Shown: piece by piece, positions 18,152 through 27,706 of the stretch
How the letters are laid out: each line of letters opens with the position of its first letter
How positions within the stretch are numbered: position 1 is the first letter of the stretch
From: Flavobacterium circumlabens
Lineage (GTDB): Bacteria; Bacteroidota; Bacteroidia; Flavobacteriales; Flavobacteriaceae
NCBI RefSeq assembly: GCF_004345565.1
Contig: NZ_SLWA01000004.1
Coordinates: 1-64,000 of the forward strand
Direction of reading: 5' to 3'
Length of the DNA: 64,000 bases
The notes under the pieces: model-generated
The model's database searches: none
The model's input: the letters and a program-made list of their open reading frames with translations, nothing else
What the model was told of the DNA's origin: nothing
Program-made: the position numbers and the translations under genes

Positions 18152-18508
18152 ATGAATTTACCGTGGCATTTATATGTAATGGCTTTTCTTTATATAATTG
18201 CCGGAATCAATCATTTTAAAAATCCGGGAATGTACATCAGAATCATTCCTCCCTTTTTTCCAAATCCCAAATTATTAAATATGTTGAGCGGAGTTGCCGA
18301 AATCATTCTGGGCATTCTGCTGACGCTTCCTTTTTTTACGCCTTATGCAGCCTGGGGAATTATAGCTTTGTTAATTGCTGTTTTTCCTGCTAATCTGTAT
18401 ATGTTTCAAAAGAAAAAGGGAGGCTTTTCTCTATTAAAATTTATTTTATTAATACGTTTGCCCTTACAGATTGTATTGATTTTATGGGCATACCAATACA
18501 CTCATTAA
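18152..18508 (+). CDS. DoxX/MauE-like small membrane protein
   Basis: 118 aa from the ATG at 18152; an in-frame GTG 18 bases earlier gives a weaker start. Four hydrophobic helices, the pattern YIIAGINHFKNPGMYIRIIP after helix 1 and SGVAEIILGILL in helix 2, are typical of the DoxX-like superfamily. Function of such proteins is poorly known. It lies 30 bp upstream of aqpZ on the same strand and is probably co-transcribed with it. Confidence 0.8.
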   Translation: MNLPWHLYVMAFLYIIAGINHFKNPGMYIRIIPPFFPNPKLLNMLSGVAEIILGILLTLPFFTPYAAWGIIALLIAVFPANLYMFQKKKGGFSLLKFILLIRLPLQIVLILWAYQYTH

Positions 18509-18538
18509 CAATCAACTATTAATTAAAATTATTTTATC

Positions 18539-19276
18539 ATGAAAAAATTATTTGCTGAGTTCTTCGGAACATATTGGCTGGTTTTTGGAGGTTGTGGAAG
18601 CGCCATTTTTGCTGCCGGATTTCCCGAATTAGGCATTGGATTTGCAGGTGTTGCACTTGCATTTGGACTGACCGTTCTGGCAATGGCCTATGCAGTCGGA
18701 CACATCTCCGGCGGGCATTTCAACCCTGCTGTATCATTTGGCCTTTGGGCCGGAGGTAAATTTCCTGTCAAAGATCTTATACCTTATATTATAGCACAAT
18801 GCGTTGGAGCCATAGCGGCAGCAGGAACATTATATACTATAGCATCCGGAAAAGCTGGTTTTGTAATTGACAGCACCAAAGCAGGGGCTTTTGCCTCAAA
18901 CGGATTTGGAGCTTTTTCTCCTGATGGATATACCTTACAATCTGCCTTTATAGCCGAATTTGTACTGACTTTATTTTTCATCCTTATCATTATGGGTGCT
19001 ACAGACAAGTTTGCAAACAGTAATTTTTGCGGAATTGTAATAGGCCTCACGCTAACCGTTATTCACTTAATCAGTATCCCCATTACCAATACTTCCGTAA
19101 ATCCCGCGAGATCTTTATCTCAGGCTCTTTTTGTGGGTGGCGAACCCCTATCTCAGGTCTGGCTGTTCTGGGTTGCTCCTGTTTTAGGTGCTGTCTTAGG
19201 CGGATTTATCTATAAAAATCTATTACAAAATCATTCTGAAGAATCAAAAATAAACAAATCAACTATTAACCCTTAA
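18539..19276 (+). CDS. aqpZ: Aquaporin Z-type water channel
   Basis: 245 aa, six helices with both half-helix NPA motifs: HFNPAVS at 62-64 and SVNPARS at 188-190. The selectivity filter residues of water-specific channels are recognisable (Phe42, His176, Arg191). Inner-membrane water channel. Beyond the last helix there is a polar tail ending [14 protein letters not shown]. The DNA encoding this tail is duplicated immediately downstream, see the entry at 19227-19570. Confidence 0.95.
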   Translation: MKKLFAEFFGTYWLVFGGCGSAIFAAGFPELGIGFAGVALAFGLTVLAMAYAVGHISGGHFNPAVSFGLWAGGKFPVKDLIPYIIAQCVGAIAAAGTLYTIASGKAGFVIDSTKAGAFASNGFGAFSPDGYTLQSAFIAEFVLTLFFILIIMGATDKFANSNFCGIVIGLTLTVIHLISIPITNTSVNPARSLSQALFVGGEPLSQVWLFWVAPVLGAVLGGFIYKNLLQNHSEESKINKSTINP

Positions 19277-19570
19277 AACATAAATTATGGAATTTTTCTA
19301 TTTCTTACTTATCGGACCAATCTCAGGCGGTTTCGGACCTTCCTGGTAATATTGTTGTTGGTATCATTGGCGGATGCACATGGAATTACAAAAGCATTCT
19401 GAAGAATCAAAAACAAACAAATCAACTATTACATAACGCTTAAAAAATAAACTATGGAGTTTTTATATTTCTTACTTATCGGAGCAATCTCAGGCTGGTT
19501 AGCTGGTCAATTATGGAAAGGCGGCGGTTTCGGCCTTCTTGGCAATATCGTTGTTGGTATCATTGGCGGA
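19227..19570 (+). repeat. Tandem segmental duplication spanning the aqpZ tail and glsB start
   Basis: The unit starting near 19227 (AATCATTCTGAAGAATCAAA, then AACAAATCAACTATTA, then ATGGAATTTTT) is repeated from about 19389 with a 167-bp offset. It covers the last codons of aqpZ, the intergenic leader and the first part of the glsB gene. The first copy has lost about 30 bp of the glsB segment and carries point changes. Confidence 0.9.
19287..19349 (+). pseudogene. Truncated glsB-like copy
   Basis: ATG at 19287 reads MEFFYFLLIGPISGGFGPSW then stop. It matches the first 15 residues of the intact downstream protein, but about 30 bp encoding the WLAGQLWKG segment are missing and the frame ends early. 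The nucleotide match resumes to about 19377. It is a decaying duplicate. Confidence 0.88.
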
Positions 19571-19693
19571 ATCTTCGGAGGATGGCTGGCTCCTAAACTT
19601 GGCATTGGCGGAGGCGGATTGCTTTGGCAGATTGTTATAGCCGCCGGAGGCGCATGGATTTTGTTGTTTATTATTAGCCTGATCAAAAAGTAA
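19454..19693 (+). CDS. GlsB/YeaQ/YmgE-family small membrane protein
   Basis: 79 aa, three glycine-rich hydrophobic helices: GAISGWLAGQLWKGGGFG, NIVVGIIGGIFGGWLAPKLG and a terminal helix ending in KK. This is the transglycosylase-associated/GlsB family, often induced under stress. A terminator follows. The leader and the first third of the gene exist in a second, broken copy just upstream. Confidence 0.9.
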   Translation: MEFLYFLLIGAISGWLAGQLWKGGGFGLLGNIVVGIIGGIFGGWLAPKLGIGGGGLLWQIVIAAGGAWILLFIISLIKK

Positions 19694-19737
19694 TACTAAA
19701 AACAGATCGTATTAAGTACGATATCCTATACAAATAG

Positions 19738-19777
19738 AGGGAAAGTGAAAATAAAATTTCACTTTTCCCTTTTTTTA
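19738..19777 (+). terminator. Terminator after glsB-like gene
   Basis: Stem AGGGAAAGTGAAA / TTTCACTTTTCCCT with one bulged base, then seven T. Confidence 0.85.
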
Positions 19778-19880
19778 TACTTAATAGCCATAAACAACTC
19801 TTAAACAATTACATATCTGTTAAAATTCATACCTTTATTTCATTAAATTAATTAAATTTGATCGAATATACTATACGATC

Positions 19881-20708
19881 ATGAATGAAATAATTGCATA
19901 TTTTAGTACGATTCCTTCCTCTCATAGAAGTTTAATTCTGGTTGGGGGAATCACTCTTTTTTGGTTGATCGAGAATACGTTTCCCTTATTTCAGATGAAT
20001 TATAAAAAATGGAATCATGCGGGGATTAATTTCTTTTTCACCTTTACGACCATTGTTGTCAATTTTATCTTGGCTTTTATTTTGATTAAAACGGCTGAAT
20101 GGACGACTCAAAATCACTTTGGTATTTTAAACTGGCTGCCTGAAATTCCAATTTGGCTGTATACTATTATCGGATTACTGCTGTTAGATCTTATTGGCGC
20201 TTATTTAGCCCATTTCACCCAACACAAAGTGAAAATTTTATGGCGTTTCCATCTTATTCACCATACGGATACCTGGATCGATACAACGACGGCCAACAGG
20301 CATCATCCGGGAGAAAGTGTGATCCGGTTTTTATTTACTGCTTTTGGAGTACTATTCGTTGGAAGCCCAATGTGGATGGTCTTTTTGTACCAGTCCCTAT
20401 CGGTTGTAGCGTCTCAGTTTAATCATGCCAATATTTCACTACCTCATAAACTCGATATAATGCTGAGCTATTTTATCGTTTCGCCCAATATGCATAAAGT
20501 ACACCATCATTATGTTTTGCCTTATACAGACAGTAATTATGGGAATATATTTTCGATTTGGGATCGTCTTTTCGGAACTTTTACAACACTACCGAAGGAA
20601 GATTTAATCTATGGCGTAGACACACATATGCTGCCGGATGAAAATAACAAACTGCAAAAATTACTTCATATTCCCTTTCAAAAAACCAGATCTGCAAAAA
20701 ACAATTAA
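19881..20708 (+). CDS. Sterol desaturase/fatty acid hydroxylase-family membrane protein
   Basis: 275 aa, four or five membrane helices and the histidine clusters that bind a di-iron centre: HFTQH, HLIHHTD, NRHHPGE and HKVHHHY. Members hydroxylate or desaturate lipids; the substrate is unknown, though bacterial relatives act on carotenoids or fatty acids. A -7-like box TAAATTTG (19853-19860) precedes a near-palindrome GATCGAATATACTATACGATC-like segment (19859-19880) that ends exactly at the ATG. Confidence 0.88.
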   Translation: MNEIIAYFSTIPSSHRSLILVGGITLFWLIENTFPLFQMNYKKWNHAGINFFFTFTTIVVNFILAFILIKTAEWTTQNHFGILNWLPEIPIWLYTIIGLLLLDLIGAYLAHFTQHKVKILWRFHLIHHTDTWIDTTTANRHHPGESVIRFLFTAFGVLFVGSPMWMVFLYQSLSVVASQFNHANISLPHKLDIMLSYFIVSPNMHKVHHHYVLPYTDSNYGNIFSIWDRLFGTFTTLPKEDLIYGVDTHMLPDENNKLQKLLHIPFQKTRSAKNN

Positions 20709-20828
20709 AAATCATAAAAAAAGTAGCACCGATCGTACCAAGTAGTTATTTTTTTTATTAATATTGATATATAAATTGAAAATCAATCTACTAATCATTA
20801 ACCCCTATTTTGAATTAATTTTCACGTG

Positions 20829-21107
20829 ATGAAAAAGAGTAACCGCAAAGAATTGAATTGGGAACAAACGGAAAAACTGGTTTCGTTAGCCCTGGAAGAA
20901 AAAAATCCATTTGAAATTATAAAAAAAGAGTTTGGATTGGCAGAAAAAGAAGTACTGGAGATCTTGAAGAAGAAAATGCCTCTTGAAAAATTTGAGATGT
21001 GGAAAAAGAAAGCTTTAGCAACTAAACCAAAACCAAAACCCGTTAAAATAGATGATTTTGATGAAGATTTGGATGGCAAATATTATATAAAGAACAAATT
21101 AGACTAG
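20829..21107 (+). CDS. DUF2805/TIGR03643-type small basic protein
   Basis: 92 aa from the ATG at 20829; a GTG codon directly before it is in frame. The block LNWEQTEKLVSLALEEKNPF and the end of the conserved part MPLEKFEMWKKK match, as I recall, the TIGR03643 (DUF2805) family, a small helix-turn-helix-like protein of unknown function found in Bacteroidota and other bacteria. A Lys/Pro tail (KPKPKPVK) and an acidic patch follow. It is a single gene with its own terminator. Confidence 0.78.
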   Translation: MKKSNRKELNWEQTEKLVSLALEEKNPFEIIKKEFGLAEKEVLEILKKKMPLEKFEMWKKKALATKPKPKPVKIDDFDEDLDGKYYIKNKLD

Positions 21108-21109
21108 AA

Positions 21110-21139
21110 AAAACTCCTGCAATTCAGGAGTTTTTTTTT
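21110..21139 (+). terminator. Terminator of the DUF2805 gene
   Basis: Stem AACTCCTG (21112-21119) / CAGGAGTT (21125-21132), followed by nine T. Confidence 0.9.
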
Positions 21140-21216
21140 ATTTTTATAAGTTTTATAAGAATTCTGTAACAATTTTACGTTTTGTAAGTCAAACACAAAT
21201 AACTAAACTCAAGCAA

Positions 21217-23073
21217 ATGAAAAAAATAATTTACACGTTAGCGCTCGCAGTAACATTCTGGAGCTGTAAAACCGGTTCTGCCGGAGCTGCCAAAAAGAAT
21301 ACTGTAGACGTTAACATTAATCTTACTGATGTAAAAGACGATAAAGTTCTGGTAACCGTAACAGCACCGGAAATCAAAACAGATGAAGTAATTTACAGCA
21401 TTCCAAAAACAGTACCCGGAACATACTCTACCGATAATTACGGTAAATATTCTGATGATTTTAAGGCATACGATGCTAAAGGAACTGCATTGACCGTAAA
21501 AAGAATTGACGATAATTCATGGTCGATTTCAAATGCAAAGACATTACAAAAAGTAACCTACCTGGTTGGGGATACTTTTGACACTGAAAAAGGAACCGGA
21601 TTTGGTAATGATGACGTTTTCTCACCTGCAGGAACCAACATTAATGCCGGAGTTAACTTCATGGTGAACACACACGGTTTTGTAGGTTATTTTCAGGACA
21701 AATTAAATGTTCCTTATAAAGTTACCATTACACATCCTGAAACACTTTGGGGAGCGACTTCAATGACAGATGAAGATGCTAGCAAAACCAGCGATGTTTT
21801 TACAACACCGCGTTATGCCGTTTTGGTTGAAAATCCAATCATGTATTCTAAACCGGATTACACAACGTTTAACGTAAACGGAATGGATATCCTGATTGCT
21901 GTTTATTCTCCAACAGGAAAATTTACCGCAGAAAGCATCACTCCGGAAATGAAAACGATGATGACCGCTCAGAAAAACTTTTTAGGAAAGGTAAACGCTA
22001 CTAAAAAATATACGGTTTTGTTGTATTTATCAAGCATGGCCAAAGACGATGCACATGGTTTCGGAGCTTTGGAACACCCAACAGCAACAACAGTTGTTTT
22101 ACCGGAATCTATGCCGAAAGAAAAACTGGTAGAATCTATGAAAGACGTTGTTTCTCACGAGTTCTTCCATATCGTAACCCCATTGACTGTTCACTCCAAA
22201 GAAATTCAGTATTTTGATTACAATGCACCAAAAATGTCAGAGCATTTATGGATGTACGAAGGGGTAACGGAATATTTTGCCAATCTTTTCCAGATCAATC
22301 AGGGATTAATTAATGAAAGTGAATTTTATACGCGTATCGCAGATAAAATCCAACAGTCAAAAAGCCTGAATGATACTATGTCATTTACAGTAATGAGCGC
22401 TAATGTTTTAGAGCAGCCTTATAAAGACCAATACTTAAATGTATATCAAAAAGGAGCTTTAATCGGAATGTGTATCGATATTATCATCAGAGAAAAAAGC
22501 AACGGAGAAAGAGGAATTCTTGACCTAATGCACAAATTGTCGAATGAATATGGTATCGAAAAGCCTTTCAATGATAATGAGCTTTTTGCTAAAATCACAG
22601 AACTGACTTATCCTGAAGTGGGAGAATTTTTGAAGACTTATGTACAGGGAACAACTCCAATTCCTTACGATGTTTATCTGGCTAAAGTGGGTGTAACAAA
22701 ATCACTGGAGAAAAAACCAGGTCCAATTTTCTTAAAAGGACAAACACCTTATATTAGTATCGACAAACAGACAAAAGAAATCACTGTTCGTCCTGATATT
22801 GAACCAAATGAATTTTTCAGGAATTTAAACTTAAAAGGCGGTGATATCATTGTATCCGTAAACAGTAAACCCTACTCGTTAACAAACATCTATGATTTAA
22901 TTACAGAAAGTGAAAACTGGAAAGAAAACGATCCAATCACGCTGGAAATTAAACGTGGTGGTGCAGCACAAACGATAAAAGGAACCGTAAAATTACCATC
23001 TGAAGAAACAGAAACTTTTAAAGCTACAGATGCTTCAAAAGACAAACTTAGAAATGCATGGTTGAAAGGGTAA
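21217..23073 (+). CDS. M61-family metallopeptidase lipoprotein with PDZ domain
   Basis: 618 aa; lipobox FWSC (Cys17) after a short signal. The N-terminal beta domain (30-240) precedes the thermolysin-like catalytic domain with zinc motif HEFFH at 314-318 and the third ligand in MYEGVTEYF (Glu348). A C-terminal PDZ domain (about 520-590, NLKGGDIIVSVNSKPY) follows. M61 enzymes are aminopeptidases with preference for N-terminal Gly/Ala; this one should sit on an envelope membrane. It is a single gene ended by a strong terminator. Confidence 0.92.
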   Translation: MKKIIYTLALAVTFWSCKTGSAGAAKKNTVDVNINLTDVKDDKVLVTVTAPEIKTDEVIYSIPKTVPGTYSTDNYGKYSDDFKAYDAKGTALTVKRIDDNSWSISNAKTLQKVTYLVGDTFDTEKGTGFGNDDVFSPAGTNINAGVNFMVNTHGFVGYFQDKLNVPYKVTITHPETLWGATSMTDEDASKTSDVFTTPRYAVLVENPIMYSKPDYTTFNVNGMDILIAVYSPTGKFTAESITPEMKTMMTAQKNFLGKVNATKKYTVLLYLSSMAKDDAHGFGALEHPTATTVVLPESMPKEKLVESMKDVVSHEFFHIVTPLTVHSKEIQYFDYNAPKMSEHLWMYEGVTEYFANLFQINQGLINESEFYTRIADKIQQSKSLNDTMSFTVMSANVLEQPYKDQYLNVYQKGALIGMCIDIIIREKSNGERGILDLMHKLSNEYGIEKPFNDNELFAKITELTYPEVGEFLKTYVQGTTPIPYDVYLAKVGVTKSLEKKPGPIFLKGQTPYISIDKQTKEITVRPDIEPNEFFRNLNLKGGDIIVSVNSKPYSLTNIYDLITESENWKENDPITLEIKRGGAAQTIKGTVKLPSEETETFKATDASKDKLRNAWLKG

Positions 23074-23093
23074 TCTTTTAATCTTAAACATAA

Positions 23094-23125
23094 AAAAACC
23101 GACAAGTGATTGTCGGTTTTTTTTA
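23094..23125 (+). terminator. Terminator of the M61 peptidase gene
   Basis: Stem AAAAACCGACA / TGTCGGTTTTT with a 6-nt loop and a T-run. Confidence 0.92.
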
Positions 23126-23143
23126 TGTCTTAATACTTCTGCC

Positions 23144-23229
23144 TGTCATTTCTACGCAAGGAGAAATCGCATTACGTATTTACAGTTCGTTGCTCTCTGG
23201 ATGTGATTTCTCCTTACGTCGAAATGACA
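23144..23229. repeat. TGTCATTTCGACG-type inverted repeat, copy 1
   Basis: The 25-bp arms at 23144-23168 and 23205-23229 are reverse complements with two mismatches, separated by 36 bp. A degenerate relative lies at 43139-43239. I recall this word (TGTCATTTCGACG..GGAGAAATC) recurring in Flavobacteriia genomes. Confidence 0.82.
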
Positions 23230-23244
23230 TACATTGAGGATAAT

Positions 23245-23700
23245 TTATTTCTTCACCGGGAACTTCCAGTCAAATTCATCTTTATCATTGATTATGGCTC
23301 CAATTTCAAACTTCACCACCTCATCAAACTCAGTCTGAAGAATAAACCAGTTGTCTTCGTTGAAATAATTCTCGAACGTATCAAAAGTCTCCTGAGTGTA
23401 TTTCGTGATTCCTTTTGTAGCCAGATCTTTCTTTACATCTGCAATTTTTCTTCCGATTAGTTTGTATCCGAAAATTTCCAGATCATTTCCTGAAGCTACC
23501 AAATAACCTAATTTCAGGTCTTCTTCCTGATAAAAAGTCAATCTTACTTTTTGGGCATTGTATACGAAAATTACATTATCATCTTCGTCTGTATAATTTT
23601 TATCCGGTTTTCCCAAAGCAGCCGTTACATCATTTTGCTTCATTCCGAAAAGCAATTTATCAATTCCCGATTTTAGATTTATTTTCATATGGATTGTCAT
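23245..23700 (-). CDS. Conserved-looking protein of unknown function
   Basis: 151 aa from ATG at 23700, or 147 aa from the in-frame ATG at 23688 (MKINLKSGIDKLLFG). The start GMKQNDVTAALGKPD resembles the opening of small SmpA/BamE-like or bacterial lipoprotein modules, but there is no signal peptide and the rest (acidic, aromatic-rich: FENYFNEDNWFI) is not familiar. Probably cytoplasmic. It stands alone between two repeat elements. Confidence 0.7.
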   Translation of the reverse strand: MTIHMKINLKSGIDKLLFGMKQNDVTAALGKPDKNYTDEDDNVIFVYNAQKVRLTFYQEEDLKLGYLVASGNDLEIFGYKLIGRKIADVKKDLATKGITKYTQETFDTFENYFNEDNWFILQTEFDEVVKFEIGAIINDKDEFDWKFPVKK

Positions 23701-23760
23701 TTTATTTGAAGTGCAAATTTCGTGAAGTTTTTGGAAACTCTGTTATGTTTACTCTTTTTG

Positions 23761-23833
23761 TTTGCCACGAATTGCACAAATTTTCTCGAATTTTATCAGA
23801 AACCTGACAGGTTTTAAAAACCTTTCAGGTCTA
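23761..23833. repeat. GCCACGAATT repeat plus AACCTGACAGG hairpin
   Basis: A half-copy of the GCCACGAATT-CACAAATTTT word is followed by the hairpin AACCTGACAGGTTT / AAACCTTTCAGGTC (23801-23831). It lies just after the GH92 stop codon on the minus strand, so the hairpin may terminate that gene. The terminator at 54693 is a close relative. Confidence 0.65.
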
Positions 23834-23844
23834 GCTGATCGAAC

Positions 23845-26175
23845 CTAATAATTCTTCTTATTCGGCTTAGCACTCATATAAAAAGTGATCTTACCACCAT
23901 TTAGTAAATCCGAATGTTTCAGAAAAGGTCTATCTAATTGTTTTCCGTTCAAAAGAACTTTACTCACAAACACATTTTTATCGGACTGATTTACCGTTTC
24001 CACTTCGAAATTTTTACCGTTCTCTAAATTAAAGACCGCATTTTTTACCAATGGACTTCCTAAAGCATATTCATCAGAGCCCGGAGCTACAGGATAAAAT
24101 GCTAAACTACTGAAAATGTACCAGGCACTCATTTGTCCGAAATCATCATTACCGCCCAGACCGTCTGCCCCGTTTCTGTACATTTTTTTCAAAATCATTC
24201 TGATCTTATCCTGCGCTTTCCACGGCGAATTAGTCCAGTTGTATAAATACACCACATGATGTGAAGGCTCATTGCCATGAACGTAGTTTCCAATGATTCC
24301 GTCTCTGGTAATATCTTCCGTGTTTTCGAAATATTTATCCGGAAGATGCATATTGAACAACGAATCTAATCGTACATTGAATTTGTCATTTCCACCCATC
24401 ATTTTAATCATTTCTGCAGGATCCTGCGGCACATACAAACTGTAATTCCATGAATTTCCCTCAATGAAACCCTGTCCGTGCGTATCTAAAGGATCAAACT
24501 CTTTCTTAAAAGTTCCGTCATTTAATTTCGGGCGCATGAAACCTGTTTTGGCATCATACACATTTTTATAGTTTTTAGCTCTTTCTATGAATTCCTTATA
24601 AATTTCGGTTTTACCCAATTTCTTGGCGGCCTGAGCAATCGCCCAGTCATCATACGCATATTCTAAGGTTTTGGAAACTGATGCTCCGTTTTTGTCTTCG
24701 GGAACATAGCCCATTTTCATATAATATTCCAAACCATCATAATAAGGCACTTTGGCGGTATTGACGCAAGCCTGAAGCGCTTTTTCAGGGTCAAAACCGG
24801 TATTTCCTTTTACGATGGCATCAGCAATTACGGAAACGGAATGATACCCGATCATACACCAGTTTTCATTGGCGTAGTGGGACCAGATGGGCAGCATTTT
24901 ATGTACACTCTGATCGGAATGCGCCAGCATCGAACTAATCATATCTGAATTTCGACCGGGCTGCACAATATTAAATAAAGGATGCAGAGCCCTGTAGGTA
25001 TCCCATAACGAATAACTGGTATAGTTTTTAAAGTTTTCGGCTTTGTGAACATTCATATCCAAACCTTTATAGTTTCCGTCGAGATCCATGTATTCTGTAG
25101 GGCCTAAAAAGGCATGATACATGGCGGTGTAAAAGTTCACCAGATCTTCTTTCTGAAGGGTTTCGATTTGAATTTTATTCAGTTCTTTGTTCCAGACTTC
25201 CTGACTTTGTTTTTTAACACGTTCAAAATCCCAGTCCGGAATTTCTTTTTTCATATTTTCAAGAGCTCCGGCAGAACTTACAGGAGACAAAGCTATTTTT
25301 ATTTTGATCTTCTCCCCTTCGGCTGTGTCAAAGTCAAAGAACAATTTGAGATTTTGCCCTGCCATCTCCGGAAAATTTTTGGTTTGGTCAAATCTTCCCC
25401 AAAAACCCCTGTAAACACTTTTTTCTAAAGCTGCCTGTCCGTAACTTTTAATGGGTTTACTGAAAGACATGGCAAAATAAACGGTTCTGGTTCTTGCCCA
25501 GCCATTGGTCTGGCGGTATCCGGTAATCAGGGTATCATTTTCGACACGAACAAAGGTCCAGACATTCTTTTTATCGTAGTTATAAATCCCCGAAGTTAAA
25601 TCCAGAATAATATGAGCTTCATCTGACTTCGGAAAAGTATATTGATGCATTCCAACGCGCGTGGTGGCAGTAAGTTCCGCTTTAATGTTATGATCTTCCA
25701 GCAGTACGCTGTAATACGCCGGCGCTGCTTTTTCTGTAGCATGAGAAAATACGGAACGATATCCGGATAATGGTTTTGAAGCAGTTCCCGGATTCAGTTG
25801 CAATTTTCCGGTGGTTGGCATAATTAAAAAATCACCCAGATCAGAATGGCCTGTGCCGCTGAAATGCGTGTGACTGAAACCTACAATGGTTTTATCTTCA
25901 TATTGATAACCTGCACAGTACTTATAGACTTCTCCATTGTATTTTCCGTTTAAGCCGTACGCGATGGTATCGGTTTCGGGGCTTAATTGTACACTTCCAA
26001 ACGGAACGGTTGCTCCGGGATACGTATGACCCATTTTGGCCGTACCAATCATAGGATCCACATACTGAATTAAATCTTTAAGTGTATTTGCTTTTTTCTG
26101 TGCATGGATCGCAGTTACACCACACATTAAAATTAATGATCCAAAAAGGATTTTTTTACTGTTTACTATATTCAT
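23845..26175 (-). CDS. GH92-family glycoside hydrolase (probable alpha-mannosidase)
   Basis: 776 aa with a type I signal peptide ending HAQ. The GH92 landmarks are all present: VDPMIGT..GHTYPGATVPFG near the start, FSHTHFSGTGHSDLGDF, the central SLWDTYRALHPL, the VPYYDGLEYY region and the C-terminal GGNDDFGQMSAWYIFSSL. GH92 enzymes are calcium-dependent exo-alpha-mannosidases that trim host or fungal mannans and N-glycans. No SusC/SusD pair lies alongside, so it is not in a classical polysaccharide utilisation locus. Confidence 0.94.
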   Translation of the reverse strand: MNIVNSKKILFGSLILMCGVTAIHAQKKANTLKDLIQYVDPMIGTAKMGHTYPGATVPFGSVQLSPETDTIAYGLNGKYNGEVYKYCAGYQYEDKTIVGFSHTHFSGTGHSDLGDFLIMPTTGKLQLNPGTASKPLSGYRSVFSHATEKAAPAYYSVLLEDHNIKAELTATTRVGMHQYTFPKSDEAHIILDLTSGIYNYDKKNVWTFVRVENDTLITGYRQTNGWARTRTVYFAMSFSKPIKSYGQAALEKSVYRGFWGRFDQTKNFPEMAGQNLKLFFDFDTAEGEKIKIKIALSPVSSAGALENMKKEIPDWDFERVKKQSQEVWNKELNKIQIETLQKEDLVNFYTAMYHAFLGPTEYMDLDGNYKGLDMNVHKAENFKNYTSYSLWDTYRALHPLFNIVQPGRNSDMISSMLAHSDQSVHKMLPIWSHYANENWCMIGYHSVSVIADAIVKGNTGFDPEKALQACVNTAKVPYYDGLEYYMKMGYVPEDKNGASVSKTLEYAYDDWAIAQAAKKLGKTEIYKEFIERAKNYKNVYDAKTGFMRPKLNDGTFKKEFDPLDTHGQGFIEGNSWNYSLYVPQDPAEMIKMMGGNDKFNVRLDSLFNMHLPDKYFENTEDITRDGIIGNYVHGNEPSHHVVYLYNWTNSPWKAQDKIRMILKKMYRNGADGLGGNDDFGQMSAWYIFSSLAFYPVAPGSDEYALGSPLVKNAVFNLENGKNFEVETVNQSDKNVFVSKVLLNGKQLDRPFLKHSDLLNGGKITFYMSAKPNKKNY

Positions 26176-26359
26176 TAAGTAGTTTTTTTAAAGAATAATT
26201 ATCCGAATTTAAATCAATAGCAATGAAATTACCACCAAAATTTAAATTCAGTTTCATGTTTGAAAATTACAATAAATTATGGCTTTTAAAAAATATAAAT
26301 ATGCTTCAATCTCTATTCCTTTTGAATATCTTTGGTCTGTTAACAAGACCATTCCATTC

Positions 26360-26974
26360 ATGAAAAATTATATTTTAATCGTATTTCTTGCTTTTTCTAC
26401 CTTCACTTTCTCGCAAAAAACAGACAGTTTCATATTAGATAAAGAGCAGATCATCCAGAGAGAACTCAATGGATTAAGTGATTTTCCTATTTACAGGGCT
26501 TACGAGTTTCAGGATAAAAGTGGTGTTTGTGAGTTGGTTTTATTTGAAAACAGGAAGGTTATTTCCAAAAAAGATACTTTAAACACTAAAATCCAGGCTA
26601 TTTGCGCGATGAATGATCACGGTGGTTTTCGGGAGCGATGGGCTATCAACGATTTGGTTGATGCCGGAGAAACCAATATTTGGTTCTGGACTAAATATTG
26701 TTCTGCCAAAGATCTTGACGGGGACGGTTACACAGATCCTGTTATAGTGTATGGAACCAGAGATGAAAATGAGTACATCAAACGCGTTAAAATCATTACG
26801 GTTTATAAGGACAAAAAGTATGCGATAAGGGCGGTGGAATCTGATTTGGATTACGGCAGAAGTTTTAAAAAGGATGCCAACTGGAAATTATTACCCCAGA
26901 AAATACAAGTCTCTATTACTAAATTGGTGGAGAAAATAAGAAAAGAACAGGGTCTTCTTTTGAAAGACGGGTAA
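26360..26974 (+). CDS. Exported protein of unknown function with calcium-loop-like motif
   Basis: 204 aa from the ATG at 26360, where MKNYILIVFLAFSTFTFSQ is a type I signal peptide; an in-frame upstream ATG lacks one. A DLDGDGYTDPVIVYG segment near residue 118 looks like a Ca-binding loop of the kind seen in FG-GAP/EF-hand-like repeats. The rest (FWTKYCSAKDLD, ESDLDYGRSFKKD) is not recognised. It is divergent from the GH92 gene and shares its upstream region with it. Confidence 0.72.
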   Translation: MKNYILIVFLAFSTFTFSQKTDSFILDKEQIIQRELNGLSDFPIYRAYEFQDKSGVCELVLFENRKVISKKDTLNTKIQAICAMNDHGGFRERWAINDLVDAGETNIWFWTKYCSAKDLDGDGYTDPVIVYGTRDENEYIKRVKIITVYKDKKYAIRAVESDLDYGRSFKKDANWKLLPQKIQVSITKLVEKIRKEQGLLLKDG

Positions 26975-27077
26975 AATAAATTCCAAATTTTAAATTCCAA
27001 ATTCCAAAATGGGAATGGTAAAAATCAATTGTAATGGCAAGGTAATTCGGTATTTGATTAATCCTGAAATTAACGTT

Positions 27078-27686
27078 TTACAGTTTTCTTTTTAGGTTTT
27101 CTTTTACTTCATCAAACCATTCGTTTCTTAGAATACTGAGAACGATGGAATCGCGGCGGATTTCGCTATTGGCAGTTGGCATGTGACTTCTTAAAACGCC
27201 TTCGACTTTGCAGCCGATGCTTTTCATCGCGGCAATACTGCGCTCGTTATTGTTATCGGCACGAAATTCTACACGTTCCATTCCGAGTGTTTCGAAAGCA
27301 AATTGCAATAACAGAAATTTACAGTGTTTGTTCAATCCGGTTCCCCTAAATGCAGAGCCGTACCATGTATACCCTAGTTGTACCGTTTTGTAGTCCAGCT
27401 GAATATCGTAAAAACGGGTTGAACCGGCATATTTCTGTGCTTTTTTATCGAAAACAATGAATGGGAATTCTTTTTTATCATCCCGGTTTTTTATTGCCGA
27501 CTGAATGTAATTGATCAGATTTTCTTTCCCATCGGCACCGACTAAGGAATATTTCCAGGTTTCCGGTTCGTTGATCGAGATTTCTACTAAATTATCGACG
27601 TCTGTTTCTTGCAAAGGACGCAATAAAACGAAGTCGTCTTCTAAAATGATAGGGTCTGAGAAATTGAAATTTGATGTTGTGCTCAT
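27078..27686 (-). CDS. GNAT-family N-acetyltransferase (RimJ/RimL-like)
   Basis: 202 aa. Begins with the ribosomal-protein acetyltransferase pattern LEDDFVLLRPLQETDVDNL. The acetyl-CoA loop is in YGSAFRGTGLNKHCKF, and the later ERVEFRADNNNERSIAAMKS is typical of the RimJ/RimL group. These enzymes transfer acetyl groups to protein N-termini or small amines; the target is not inferable. It is probably independent of its neighbours. Confidence 0.88.
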   Translation of the reverse strand: MSTTSNFNFSDPIILEDDFVLLRPLQETDVDNLVEISINEPETWKYSLVGADGKENLINYIQSAIKNRDDKKEFPFIVFDKKAQKYAGSTRFYDIQLDYKTVQLGYTWYGSAFRGTGLNKHCKFLLLQFAFETLGMERVEFRADNNNERSIAAMKSIGCKVEGVLRSHMPTANSEIRRDSIVLSILRNEWFDEVKENLKRKL

Positions 27687-27706
27687 ACTTTTTTATTCTT
27701 AGTGTA

